A stretch of 64,000 nt of DNA from an uncultured Clostridia bacterium (lineage in GTDB: Bacteria > Bacillota > Clostridia > Oscillospirales > Ruminococcaceae). Each line of letters starts with the position of its first letter. The stretch's first letter is position 1. The notes beneath the pieces were generated by a model. That model was not told the DNA's origin, ran no database searches, and was given only the letters and a program-made list of their open reading frames with translations. Positions 16,468 through 23,290 of the stretch are shown piece by piece. The translations under genes and the position numbers were made by a program. The stretch covers positions 1 to 64,000 of the forward strand of contig CANQPX010000005.1 in assembly GCA_947625915.1 (NCBI GenBank), in the 5' to 3' direction.

Positions 16468-16527
16468 TGAGCGTCACCTCCTTTTTTAAGGGAGCAACCG
16501 TCCACCGTATTGGTGTACCCAACTTAT

Positions 16528-16556
16528 ATTTTAGCATATCCTGTCGAAAATGTCAA
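16528..16556 (-). promoter_or_regulatory. module C toxin promoter
   Basis: Minus strand: TTGACA (16556-16551), 17 bases, TAAAAT (16533-16528). The mRNA start is near 16521 with tag GGGTACACC. Confidence 0.85.
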
Positions 16557-16586
16557 TAGCCCCGGGAAATTTTTTATCAAAACCCC

Positions 16587-16615
16587 TTGACAAGCAAGGG
16601 TGAACGTGGTATAAT
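16587..16615 (+). promoter_or_regulatory. module D promoter
   Basis: TTGACA (16587-16592), 17 bases, TATAAT (16610-16615). The spacer is identical to that of module E. Confidence 0.85.
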
Positions 16616-16621
16616 ATATAA

Positions 16622-16713
16622 AAAGGGATATGCCGGACAGACGGTCATTCCCTCTAAGCGTTAAATTTATAATAACCGTTGCTTATTGGTGCAGAGCAGC
16701 GGTTACTTCCAAA
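16622..16713 (+). ncRNA. module D solitary family 1 antisense-like RNA
   Basis: About 90 nt, starting GGGATATGCCGGACAGACGG like the module E antisense RNA and ending at a weakened TAACCG/CGGTTA hairpin (16673-16678 with 16700-16705). There is no peptide frame or opposing promoter downstream, so this is an antitoxin-like RNA without a local toxin. A second hairpin, GTCGC/GCGAC (16731-16735 with 16755-16759) followed by T8, lies behind it. Confidence 0.55.
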
Positions 16714-16780
16714 TTATGTATGAAAGAATTGTCGCTTTAACTTTGGAGAGTGGGGCGACTAATTTTTTTTGTAAAACCCC

Positions 16781-16809
16781 TTGACAAGCAAGGGTGAACG
16801 TGGTATAAT
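16781..16809 (+). promoter_or_regulatory. module E antisense promoter
   Basis: TTGACA (16781-16786), 17 bases, TATAAT (16804-16809), a perfect consensus. Confidence 0.85.
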
Positions 16810-16815
16810 ATATAA

Positions 16816-16908
16816 AAAGGGGATATGCCGGACAGACGGTCATTCCCTCGTGTTAGTTGTTACAAAGTAACCGTTGGCATTTGGTCATGAGCAGCGGTTA
16901 CTTCTTTC
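16816..16908 (+). ncRNA. module E antisense RNA (predicted antitoxin)
   Basis: About 90 nt from GGGGATATGCCGG to the shared hairpin. The 5' end can fold (GGGA/TCCC closing ATG-CCG/CGG-CAT). The 3' end covers the terminator and last codons of the module E peptide on the other strand. Confidence 0.65.
16865..16905. terminator. module E bidirectional terminator
   Basis: AAGTAACCG (16865-16873) pairs with CGGTTACTT (16895-16903). The right arm overlaps the peptide stop codon, as in module A. Confidence 0.75.
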
Positions 16909-16984
16909 TTTTATCGCTGTTTTGTATTACCGTAATGATATTACAAATGACAATAATCAAATTAAATAATTCATTTAAAGTCAT
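16898..16984 (-). CDS. small hydrophobic peptide, predicted type I toxin (module E, family 1)
   Basis: 28 aa, starting MTLNELFNLI and ending SDKRKK, a homologue of the module A peptide with eight substitutions, mostly conservative and half of them in the basic tail (E-I to E-L, L-V to I-V, M to T, GNTK to SDKR). ATG 16984 follows GAGGTGAGC, and the same CCTCA-GAAA-TGAGG hairpin masks the site. The hydrophobic core and basic tail are kept while DNA outside the frame has drifted more, which supports real translation. Confidence 0.75.
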   Translation of the reverse strand: MTLNELFNLIIVICNIITVIQNSDKRKK

Positions 16985-17053
16985 AACAGCTCACCTCATT
17001 TCTGAGGGAAAGACTTGACCGCCTTTTTCGATTGTCGGCATATCCTAAGTATT

Positions 17054-17082
17054 ATTTTAGCATATCCTGTCGAAAATGTCAA
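17054..17082 (-). promoter_or_regulatory. module E toxin promoter
   Basis: Minus strand: TTGACA (17082-17077), 17 bases, TAAAAT (17059-17054). Confidence 0.85.
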
Positions 17083-17112
17083 TAGCCGCGGGAAATTTTT
17101 TATCAAAACCCC

Positions 17113-17141
17113 TTGACATATGCGTGGGAGCGTGGTATAAT
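17113..17141 (+). promoter_or_regulatory. module F antisense promoter
   Basis: TTGACA (17113-17118), 17 bases, TATAAT (17136-17141). Confidence 0.85.
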
Positions 17142-17147
17142 ATATAA

Positions 17148-17226
17148 AAAGGGTACACCGGTGTACGGTCGCTCACCATTGGTTAAAAAATAACCGTCAC
17201 GTTGGAAGCTGGGCGGTTATTTTTAT
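17148..17226 (+). ncRNA. module F antisense RNA
   Basis: About 80 nt with the palindromic tag GTACACCGGTGTAC (17153-17166) and a terminator AAAATAACCG/CGGTTATTTT (17187-17196 with 17214-17223). It faces a toxin strand without a complete peptide gene. Confidence 0.6.
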
Positions 17227-17268
17227 GCTATAAGTAAAGGACATTTGCGTACTTAAAGATAAAACCGG

Positions 17269-17301
17269 TCACTTCTTTCCATTCTTGCGAACGGACGTCA
17301 G
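17269..17301 (-). pseudogene. module F relic of the family 2 peptide tail
   Basis: Codons for LTSVRKNGKK plus TGA are preserved on the minus strand, but the start codon, Shine-Dalgarno and hydrophobic core are gone. Confidence 0.65.
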
Positions 17302-17318
17302 CAACGTTTTTAAGGAGC

Positions 17319-17360
17319 GACAAACGAAAAAATCGGCTTCGCCGATTTTTTCGTTTTGTC
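17319..17360. repeat. hairpin replacing the module F toxin start
   Basis: Inverted repeat with core ATCGGC/GCCGAT, flanking A6/T6 and ACG/CGT arms. Compared with the module B copy, one stem pair changes from G-C to A-T and the loop is inverted. Confidence 0.8.
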
Positions 17361-17380
17361 CACGCGTATTGGTGTACCCA
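17324..17380 (-). ncRNA. module F toxin-strand short RNA
   Basis: Expected RNA of about 55 nt from the promoter at 17415-17387 to the T tract of the hairpin. It carries the tag GGGTACACC and no peptide. Confidence 0.45.
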
Positions 17381-17386
17381 ACTAAT

Positions 17387-17415
17387 ATTTTAGCATATCC
17401 TGTTGAAAATGTCAA
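17387..17415 (-). promoter_or_regulatory. module F toxin-strand promoter
   Basis: Minus strand: TTGACA (17415-17410), 17 bases, TAAAAT (17392-17387). Confidence 0.8.
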
Positions 17416-17445
17416 TAGCCCCGGGAAATTTTTTGCAAAAAAATG

Positions 17446-17474
17446 TTGACAAAACGTTTCCGATGTGTTATAAT
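17446..17474 (+). promoter_or_regulatory. module G promoter
   Basis: TTGACA (17446-17451), 17 bases, TATAAT (17469-17474). The spacer differs from modules C-F. Confidence 0.8.
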
Positions 17475-17480
17475 AGATAT

Positions 17481-17577
17481 GTACAGCGGTTATTTCTTTC
17501 TTGTGTTGCCGCTCTGTATTACAATGATGACATTACAAACAAAAATACCTGTACGAGTGATCGTGCAGGTTTTTTGT
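17481..17577 (+). ncRNA. module G relic RNA
   Basis: A transcript of about 95 nt from the module G promoter. It is antisense to a relic family 1 peptide tail (17540-17490 minus; residues VCNVIIVIQSGNTRKK with stop) and ends at a good terminator, ACCTGTACGA/TCGTGCAGGT with T6 (17547-17575). The toxin start and its promoter are lost. Confidence 0.5.
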
Positions 17578-17613
17578 TTGTAAAATTTGCCAATAATATC
17601 GTATAAATAACGA

Positions 17614-17642
17614 TTGACAAAATTTTTATTACGTTGTATAAT
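17614..17642 (+). promoter_or_regulatory. hicAB-1 promoter
   Basis: TTGACA (17614-17619), 17 bases, TATAAT (17637-17642). Confidence 0.8.
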
Positions 17643-17660
17643 ATTTTCGGAGGATGTATT

Positions 17661-17843
17661 ATGACATTTAAAGAAATTGATAAAATGCTAAAGGACAACG
17701 GTTGGAAACTTAAATCATGCGTTGGTTCACATTTCCGGTATACTCACCCATCTAAACCGGGGAAAGTTACCGTTCCGAGCCACAAAGGCGATATCCCTAA
17801 AGGTACTGCAAACTCTATTCTTAAACAAGCAGGTCTGAAATGA
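17661..17843 (+). CDS. hicA: HicA-type mRNA interferase toxin
   Basis: 60 aa with the double-stranded RNA-binding-like HicA fold: MTFKEIDKMLKDNGW, then GSHFRYTHPSKPGKVTVPSHKGD with the catalytic His in GSH, then GTANSILKQAGL. ATG 17661 is preceded by GGAGG. It lies upstream of a frameshifted hicB, so control of this toxin may be impaired. Confidence 0.9.
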   Translation: MTFKEIDKMLKDNGWKLKSCVGSHFRYTHPSKPGKVTVPSHKGDIPKGTANSILKQAGLK

Positions 17844-17884
17844 TCGCCCGCGCAGCGTATATAATATATAAAGGAGCTGATCAT

Positions 17885-18297
17885 ATGATGTCATTCTATC
17901 CGGCGTGTTTTTATAAGGAAAAAGATGGTAACTATTCCGTCATTTTCCCCGATCTTGACCACCTGTCGACTTGCGGCAATTCCCTCGAAAATGCCATTGA
18001 AATGGCGGTGGATTGCCTTGCGGGGTATCTGTATTCAGCCGCTAAAGAGGGGCAAAGCGTTCCCCCGCCCTCAGATATAAACGCCGTTGATGTGGATTCC
18101 GAATACAATGAGTACGAAAGCGCGTTTGTAAACATTGTGGCTGTCGATGTTGCAGATCATGCAAAAAAACATTTTGAAACGCCTGTCAAAAAACTTTAAC
18201 TATCCCCTCTTGGCTCAATGAACTTGCTATTGCAAATGATGTAAATTTTTCGCAAGTATTTCAAAATGCTCTGAAAGAAAAATTAAACGTAAGATAA
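17885..18297 (+). pseudogene. hicB: HicB antitoxin, frameshifted near the C-terminus
   Basis: ATG 17885 (MMSFYPACFYKEKDG) follows GGAGC. The HicB partial RNase-H-like domain is intact (YSVIFPDLDHLSTCGNSLENAIEMAVDCLAGYL). The frame ends at 18199 just after VKKL. One base inserted in the A6 run at 18188-18193 would continue as KKTLTIPSWLNELAI ... NALKEKLNVR to a stop at 18295-18297, exactly the ribbon-helix-helix tail seen in the second HicB (28806-29204). The gene has therefore lost one A, leaving a 104-aa protein without its DNA-binding domain. Sequencing error or slippage-based switching are alternatives. Confidence 0.8.
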
Positions 18298-18298
18298 A

Positions 18299-18332
18299 AA
18301 GCCTGCACGATCTCTCGTGCAGGCTCTCTTTT
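18299..18332 (+). terminator. terminator after hicAB-1
   Basis: GCCTGCACGA (18301-18310) pairs with TCGTGCAGGC (18314-18323), followed by T6. Confidence 0.85.
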
Positions 18333-18340
18333 TTCTTCTT

Positions 18341-19219
18341 TTATCCCTTTACTGCGCCAAGTGCTACGCCTTCTACTATGTACTTTGAAATAAAGAAGTA
18401 CACAATTACTACCGGTATGATCGATATGAGGATAACCATATAGATCTGACCAAGGTCACTGTTACCGGAAAGCTGCATGGATTTCAATTTTGAGATCATG
18501 ATAGGAAGCGTCTGCTTATCCGCACTTGTGAGGATAAGGGCAGGTGTGAAGAAGTTGTTCCATGATCCGACAAATGAGAAGATCAGCTGTACTGCCAATG
18601 CGGGTTTCATCATCGGGATCGCTATGCCGTTGAATGTTGCAAACTCGTTCGAGCCGTCTACTCGAGCCGCTTCTACAACGTCCATCGGGAACGAACTTTC
18701 AAGATATTGCTTCATATAGAAGAATACCGCAGGTGACGCCACCGCCGGGATTATCAGCGGCAGGAAATTGTTTGTAAGTTTAAGGTTGTACACCAGTTTG
18801 ATGAAGCCGACTGCCGAAACTTGTGTAGGTATCATCATTATTATGAGTATAAAGTTGAAAACTATCTTTTTCAGCTTGAAATCATAAACATGGACGCCGT
18901 AAGCTGTCATTGCAGAGAAGTATGTTGTTACAAGACATACGCAAGCCGCAATGATAAAGCTGTTGAAAATTCCGTGAGGAAGGTCAATTGACGACGCATT
19001 GAGCGCGGCTTTGAAGTTCTTCACCAATGATGTTCCGGGGATAAGGCTAAATCCTGTCTGGAGCTGAGTTCCGCTCCTTGTAGAGTTGATTATCAAGAGC
19101 AGGATCGGGAACAGCGACAATATCGTTACAAAGCCCAAGAATATGTAAGATGCAACTCTTGCAACAGTTTGTTGGGTCTTCTGGCTTTTGGTTTCGCCGT
19201 AACTATTATAATAAGTCAT
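18341..19219 (-). CDS. sugar ABC transporter permease (MalG/UgpE type)
   Basis: Inner-membrane permease, 292 aa with about six spans. The binding-protein-dependent transport loop is EAARVDGSNEFATFNGIAIPMMKPA near residue 195, the site that docks the ATPase. ATG 19219 has GAGGAGG ahead and overlaps the upstream permease by 14 bases. No ATPase gene is nearby, so a shared MsmX-type ATPase is likely. It is the last gene of the importer operon. Confidence 0.92.
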   Translation of the reverse strand: MTYYNSYGETKSQKTQQTVARVASYIFLGFVTILSLFPILLLIINSTRSGTQLQTGFSLIPGTSLVKNFKAALNASSIDLPHGIFNSFIIAACVCLVTTYFSAMTAYGVHVYDFKLKKIVFNFILIIMMIPTQVSAVGFIKLVYNLKLTNNFLPLIIPAVASPAVFFYMKQYLESSFPMDVVEAARVDGSNEFATFNGIAIPMMKPALAVQLIFSFVGSWNNFFTPALILTSADKQTLPIMISKLKSMQLSGNSDLGQIYMVILISIIPVVIVYFFISKYIVEGVALGAVKG

Positions 19220-20177
19220 TCTTTATCCTCCTCTTGGTGTTTTTGGGAGTAGAATCGCCCTTTACCATCGTTTTATATACGATAAAGCTGAGTACGCCGG
19301 TGATAATGAATATCAGAACGGAAATCGCACCGCCCTTACCGTAGTCCTTAGCATTACCTGTAACAACGTTGTTCAGCCACATGATGAGCGTTCTTGTTGA
19401 ACCGTTAGGAGCACCTGTTGTGCCGCCGATGATCTGCGGAACGTCGAACATCTGGAGTCCGCCGATAAGCGATGTTATAGCAACGTATACAAATATAGGT
19501 GCAAGCAGCGGAAGTGTTATTCTGAAAAATACCTGTCTGCCGTTTGCTCCGTCGATGGCTGCCGCCTCGAACAAACTCTGGTCGATACCCATGATACCTG
19601 CCATAAGCATGATCGTTGTATTACCGAACCACATAAGGAAGTTGATAAAGGCGATAACACCTCTTGATGCGCCAACGCTCTGGAATACCACGAAATCAGG
19701 TGAGATAAGCGTTTTGCACAGCATTCCGACAGGTCCTACCTCACTGAACACTACATAGAACAGCATTGAGTAAGCTGCTGCCATGATGAGGTTAGGCATA
19801 TAGATAACTGTCTTGAAAAATCTTTGTCCCTTTATTTTGAGTCTTGCAGATGTAAAGATGACCGCAAGCAGAAGTGAAAAAACAAACTGAGGTACGGCAC
19901 CCAAAACCCACATTATCATTGTATTTTTGGTATACTCAAGTATCTCAAATCTTCCCTCGTTGGGCTTGAAAAGGTTAGCGTAGTTCTGGAAACCCACGAA
20001 ATTCGGTCCGATCGTTGTAAGACCCTGATTATAGTTCTCGAAAAAGCTATAATAAAATGTCGTTATCATCGGATAGAATGAGAAAACTATATACACGAGG
20101 AAAAACGGGAGAATAAAGATGTATCCCCACTTAGCATAGCTTATAGACTTAGGTCTGACGAGTTTACGCTGATTCAT
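19206..20177 (-). CDS. sugar ABC transporter permease (MalF/UgpA type)
   Basis: 323 aa, about six membrane spans starting KWGYIFILPFFLVYIVF. The EAA loop is EAAAIDGANGRQVFFRITLPLLAP. The start is ATG 20177 with GGAGG 7 bases ahead; a TTG just before it also reads in frame but is less likely. It forms the channel with the downstream permease, importing the oligosaccharide bound by the lipoprotein encoded upstream. Confidence 0.92.
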   Translation of the reverse strand: MNQRKLVRPKSISYAKWGYIFILPFFLVYIVFSFYPMITTFYYSFFENYNQGLTTIGPNFVGFQNYANLFKPNEGRFEILEYTKNTMIMWVLGAVPQFVFSLLLAVIFTSARLKIKGQRFFKTVIYMPNLIMAAAYSMLFYVVFSEVGPVGMLCKTLISPDFVVFQSVGASRGVIAFINFLMWFGNTTIMLMAGIMGIDQSLFEAAAIDGANGRQVFFRITLPLLAPIFVYVAITSLIGGLQMFDVPQIIGGTTGAPNGSTRTLIMWLNNVVTGNAKDYGKGGAISVLIFIITGVLSFIVYKTMVKGDSTPKNTKRRIKNDLL

Positions 20178-20233
20178 CAAGCAACCTCCTTTTTATTATT
20201 TGGAAACGACCCCGTTACCGGTTTACCTATACT

Positions 20234-20269
20234 AAAGAGGTGAGGCAAGAATTTACGCCTCACCTCTTT
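20234..20269 (-). promoter_or_regulatory. intercistronic hairpin between binding protein and permeases
   Basis: AAAGAGGTGAGGC (20234-20246) pairs perfectly with GCCTCACCTCTTT (20257-20269). Placed after the binding-protein gene, it would cause partial termination or protect the mRNA, raising binding protein over permease. Confidence 0.75.
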
Positions 20270-20305
20270 AAATCAGGTCATAAAATATCCAATTTTATCA
20301 CTATA

Positions 20306-21772
20306 TCAGTCGTGTGTGATCTGAGGAGCACGCTCGCTGAGTGTGATATAGAAGTTGCTCAAAGCAGTATCCTTATCGCAGATACCCTGGAGGTATTCAA
20401 GATAAGCATTAGGAAGATCTTCATTGAAGGTCTGGTCATACTGAGTGTGGAGAGCAGGATCCCACTTGATGTTCTCTGCGCACTTAGCCATCATAGCGAT
20501 GTGGTTCTGACCGCCGAGGAAGTCAAGACCATAGCTTGCATCGTCAGCATACTTCTTAACAACGTTCTTGTTGTTGGGGAATTCGAGAGCATCGGAAAGG
20601 ATCTTATCCATGATATCTTCGTTAGCTGTGAAAGCGTTCATAAGGTCAGCGATCATTGCTTCGTTATCGCTTCCTGTAGCAGCCATGAGCCATGTGCCGC
20701 CCCAGAAGTGTTCCTGAGGACCTACGCAGATGCCCCAGTCGCCGCTTGTCTGCTCCTGAGCAGTACCCATTGAGAAGTTGAAGTACCAAGCAGGACCTAT
20801 GCAGCACATCATCTTACCGTCTGTACCCATCATAGCCTGTTTCTCATCAGCCCAGAGGCTGTAAGTCTGAGACCAACCGTTGTTAACATATGTCTCAGCC
20901 TGAGTGAGCCACTCATTGAAAGCAGGTGTAAGAGCGAACTTGTCGCCGTTGAGGTAGCTTACATCGGAGTTATTAGCGAATGATCTGTATGTCTCCAGCG
21001 GAGATGGGAACATATAATAACCCTTATCCTTAGCCTTCTGAGCAACTTCGTCTACCTTATCCCAAGTAGAGAGAGCTTCCTGTACCTGATCGGGATCGTC
21101 TGTTCCGAGAACGTCCTTAGCGATAGAACGTCTGTAGATGAACATTGAGGGGTTAGCCTGCCATGAAACGCCCTTGAGAACGCCATCGGTGCTGGATGCA
21201 GCATCATATGTGTAATCATAGCCTGTATCCCAACGCTGAACGCCGAGCTTTGTAACATCCTGAGTAAGGTCTGTGTTAGCATACTTAAGGATATAGTCAG
21301 CTTCTGCAAGGAAGAGGTCTACCTTGTCGTCAGCAGCAGCGGATTCCTGATTGAGGAGAGCTTCGTCAAGAGCAGTCTGATAAGCTCCGCCTTCGTTAGC
21401 GATCTCATGCCAGTTGATAGTGATTCCATCGGGAACCTTGTAATATGCTTCTACATACTTTTTAAAGTCGCCGTTCCAGCAGTAGATATTGAATACCTTG
21501 CCTTCGCCTTCGGGAAGAGTAATGCCTGTACCAGCGGACTGAGCAGCAGCGTAAGCGTCGCCTGCATCAGCAGCACCTGCGTCACCTGCATCGCCTGTGT
21601 CACCTGCATCGCCTGCATCAGCATTGTCTCCGCCTGCAGCAGCAGTTGTACCTGCATCGTCGCCGCCTGCAGCAGTTGTTTCATCGGTCGTATCGCCGCC
21701 GCAGCCTGCGAGCATGGTTCCAGCACATGCAAGAGCTGCAAGAAGAGCGATCTTCTTCTTTAAATTCTTCAT
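20306..21772 (-). CDS. sugar ABC transporter substrate-binding lipoprotein
   Basis: 488 aa. The lipoprotein signal MKNLKKKIALLAALACAG ends at the lipobox LAGC (Cys24). A low-complexity linker of Gly, Ala, Asp and Thr (residues about 25-75, with repeated GDAGD units) tethers the domain to the membrane. The rest is a family 1 extracellular solute-binding fold with Trp and Tyr residues suited to sugar stacking. It heads the importer operon next to a LacI regulator and a GH43 enzyme, so the ligand is probably a xylan- or arabinan-derived oligosaccharide. Confidence 0.9.
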   Translation of the reverse strand: MKNLKKKIALLAALACAGTMLAGCGGDTTDETTAAGGDDAGTTAAAGGDNADAGDAGDTGDAGDAGAADAGDAYAAAQSAGTGITLPEGEGKVFNIYCWNGDFKKYVEAYYKVPDGITINWHEIANEGGAYQTALDEALLNQESAAADDKVDLFLAEADYILKYANTDLTQDVTKLGVQRWDTGYDYTYDAASSTDGVLKGVSWQANPSMFIYRRSIAKDVLGTDDPDQVQEALSTWDKVDEVAQKAKDKGYYMFPSPLETYRSFANNSDVSYLNGDKFALTPAFNEWLTQAETYVNNGWSQTYSLWADEKQAMMGTDGKMMCCIGPAWYFNFSMGTAQEQTSGDWGICVGPQEHFWGGTWLMAATGSDNEAMIADLMNAFTANEDIMDKILSDALEFPNNKNVVKKYADDASYGLDFLGGQNHIAMMAKCAENIKWDPALHTQYDQTFNEDLPNAYLEYLQGICDKDTALSNFYITLSERAPQITHD

Positions 21773-21827
21773 TTGGTTTTCCTCCTTAAAATTACATTAT
21801 ATTATAAAAATAATATAATACTTTGGT

Positions 21828-22844
21828 TTACCCGCCGATATATTTTACCGACGAACCTTTTATAAGATTACCGCTGACCGTCACAACGGGCGGTTCACCG
21901 GGGATCTCCTTTCGTATCATGGCGATGAGCTGACGGGCAGCTTCGGCGCCGATCTTTTCCGTATCCTGCTGATAGGTGGTAAGTCTGGGGTGCAGGAAGC
22001 GGGAAAGGGTTATGCCGTCATATCCGGCTATAGAAATGTCCTCCGGAACGCTCATTCCCAGTTTTTCAAGAGCCGTTATCCCGCCGAGAGCGGAAAAGTC
22101 GTCCGGCATGATAATGCAGGTGGGAGGTTCTTTGAGAGTGACAAGTTCTTTTGTAAGTTTTTCGGTAGTTTCGGGATCCTGATATTTCCCGCGGACGATG
22201 TGATCGGAGTTCAGCCTTATGCCGAGACTTTTCAAGGTATTGCAGAAACTTTCGATGCGTATCGAAGTAACTTTTGAATCATCGCCGCAGATATAAGCGA
22301 TCCTTTTATGACCCATTCCGCAGATATATTCGGTAAGCGCGCGCATACCCTGTGCGTTATCCGAAAGAACAGCGGGTCTGCCGCGTCCCACATAGTCGAT
22401 GGTGACAGCCGGGACGGAACTGTTAAGGAGCTCCGTAACGCCTTCGTCCTCGAAATCGTCAACGCAAGCGACAGCAACGCCGTCAACGCCGCGGAACATA
22501 CAATGCTCATAATAAGTCATAGTATTTCCGCCGGTATTACGGTTTATGAATGTTATATCATAACCGTTAGCTTCGGCTTCGTTCTTGAAGCCGTTAAGGA
22601 CTGCGGAAAAGTGGCTGTGAGTAAGACCTCTTGAAGCGCGTTCCACGAACAGGACGCCAAGGTTATATGTACGGTTGGTTTTCAGGGCTCTTGCCTGAGA
22701 ATTGGGAAGATAGCCCATTTTCTTGGCAGTATCTCTTACGAGAGCCTTAGTGGAGCCGCTGACATCGCTGTGATCGTTGAGGGCTTTACTTACAGTAGCG
22801 ATAGAAACGCCGCAGGCAGAAGCTATATCCTTAATTGAGACCAT
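21828..22844 (-). CDS. LacI family transcriptional regulator
   Basis: 338 aa. The N-terminal LacI helix-turn-helix is MVSIKDIASACGVSIATVSKALNDHSDVS with a hinge helix (LPNSQARALKTNRT), followed by a periplasmic-binding-like sugar domain. The start at ATG 22844 has GAGGAA ahead; an upstream ATG at 22895 gives an untypical N-terminus. It sits 55 bases upstream of the importer genes and divergent from GH43, and so likely controls both in response to an imported sugar. Confidence 0.92.
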   Translation of the reverse strand: MVSIKDIASACGVSIATVSKALNDHSDVSGSTKALVRDTAKKMGYLPNSQARALKTNRTYNLGVLFVERASRGLTHSHFSAVLNGFKNEAEANGYDITFINRNTGGNTMTYYEHCMFRGVDGVAVACVDDFEDEGVTELLNSSVPAVTIDYVGRGRPAVLSDNAQGMRALTEYICGMGHKRIAYICGDDSKVTSIRIESFCNTLKSLGIRLNSDHIVRGKYQDPETTEKLTKELVTLKEPPTCIIMPDDFSALGGITALEKLGMSVPEDISIAGYDGITLSRFLHPRLTTYQQDTEKIGAEAARQLIAMIRKEIPGEPPVVTVSGNLIKGSSVKYIGG

Positions 22845-22888
22845 GACGTATTCCTCGCAAAAAGATTCACAAGCAGACGCAATACATC

Positions 22889-22906
22889 TTTTCAAACGTT
22901 TTCGCC
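22889..22906. promoter_or_regulatory. possible LacI-type operator
   Basis: AAACGTTT (22894-22901) has the central CG palindrome typical of LacI-family or CcpA sites, 50 bases upstream of the regulator start. Autoregulation is inferred. Confidence 0.4.
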
Positions 22907-23217
22907 GCCTTGTTAATTAAATATACAACTATTTTCAGCTTCTGTCAATGGTTTTTTGAAATTCCGGCTTAAAAATAGACTTTTTGCATAATTTTCACTT
23001 AAATAATTTAGTGTTTTTGCCTAACAAAATTTTCTGCAAATTTTCACATTCCAATATTTTCAACCTGCAAATATGGTAAAAATCAACAATTTATCCGCTT
23101 TCCAAATCGATATTTTAGTGAAAATGACTGTCGCGGTATTTTGACTTCTCACAATTTTTTCACAATAATATTATACCACGCAAATTTAAATAAAATAAAA
23201 ATATCTTTATACAAATA

Positions 23218-23246
23218 TTGAAATTTTTAAATAACTGTGATACAAT
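23218..23246 (+). promoter_or_regulatory. GH43 promoter
   Basis: TTGAAA (23218-23223), 17 bases, TACAAT (23241-23246). Confidence 0.7.
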
Positions 23247-23290
23247 AATTTTAACAAATTGCCATTTGATATGATTTAAGGAGGAATTTT

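Larger units (their letters stand above)
22845..23290. other. divergent intergenic region between lacI and GH43
   Basis: About 445 AT-rich bases without a gene. They hold the LacI-like operator candidate near 22894 and the GH43 promoter at 23218-23246. I see no RNA gene. Confidence 0.6.

Noticed and set aside
12454..17577. Assignment of the small peptides to the Fst/par family
   Set aside because: The convergent layout and shared terminator match, but the 5' repeats are inverted rather than direct and the peptide sequences do not resemble Fst; left unnamed.
12454..17577. CRISPR array or insertion sequence as explanation of the repeats
   Set aside because: No regular short repeat-spacer pattern and no transposase; each unit has promoters, a peptide frame and a terminator.
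20240..20773. 177-codon plus frame near the binding-protein gene
   Set aside because: Antisense to the lipoprotein gene and its hairpin, no start signal.
20306..21772. GDAGD repeats in the binding protein as a functional repeat domain
   Set aside because: Position right after the lipid Cys and low complexity indicate a flexible tether only.
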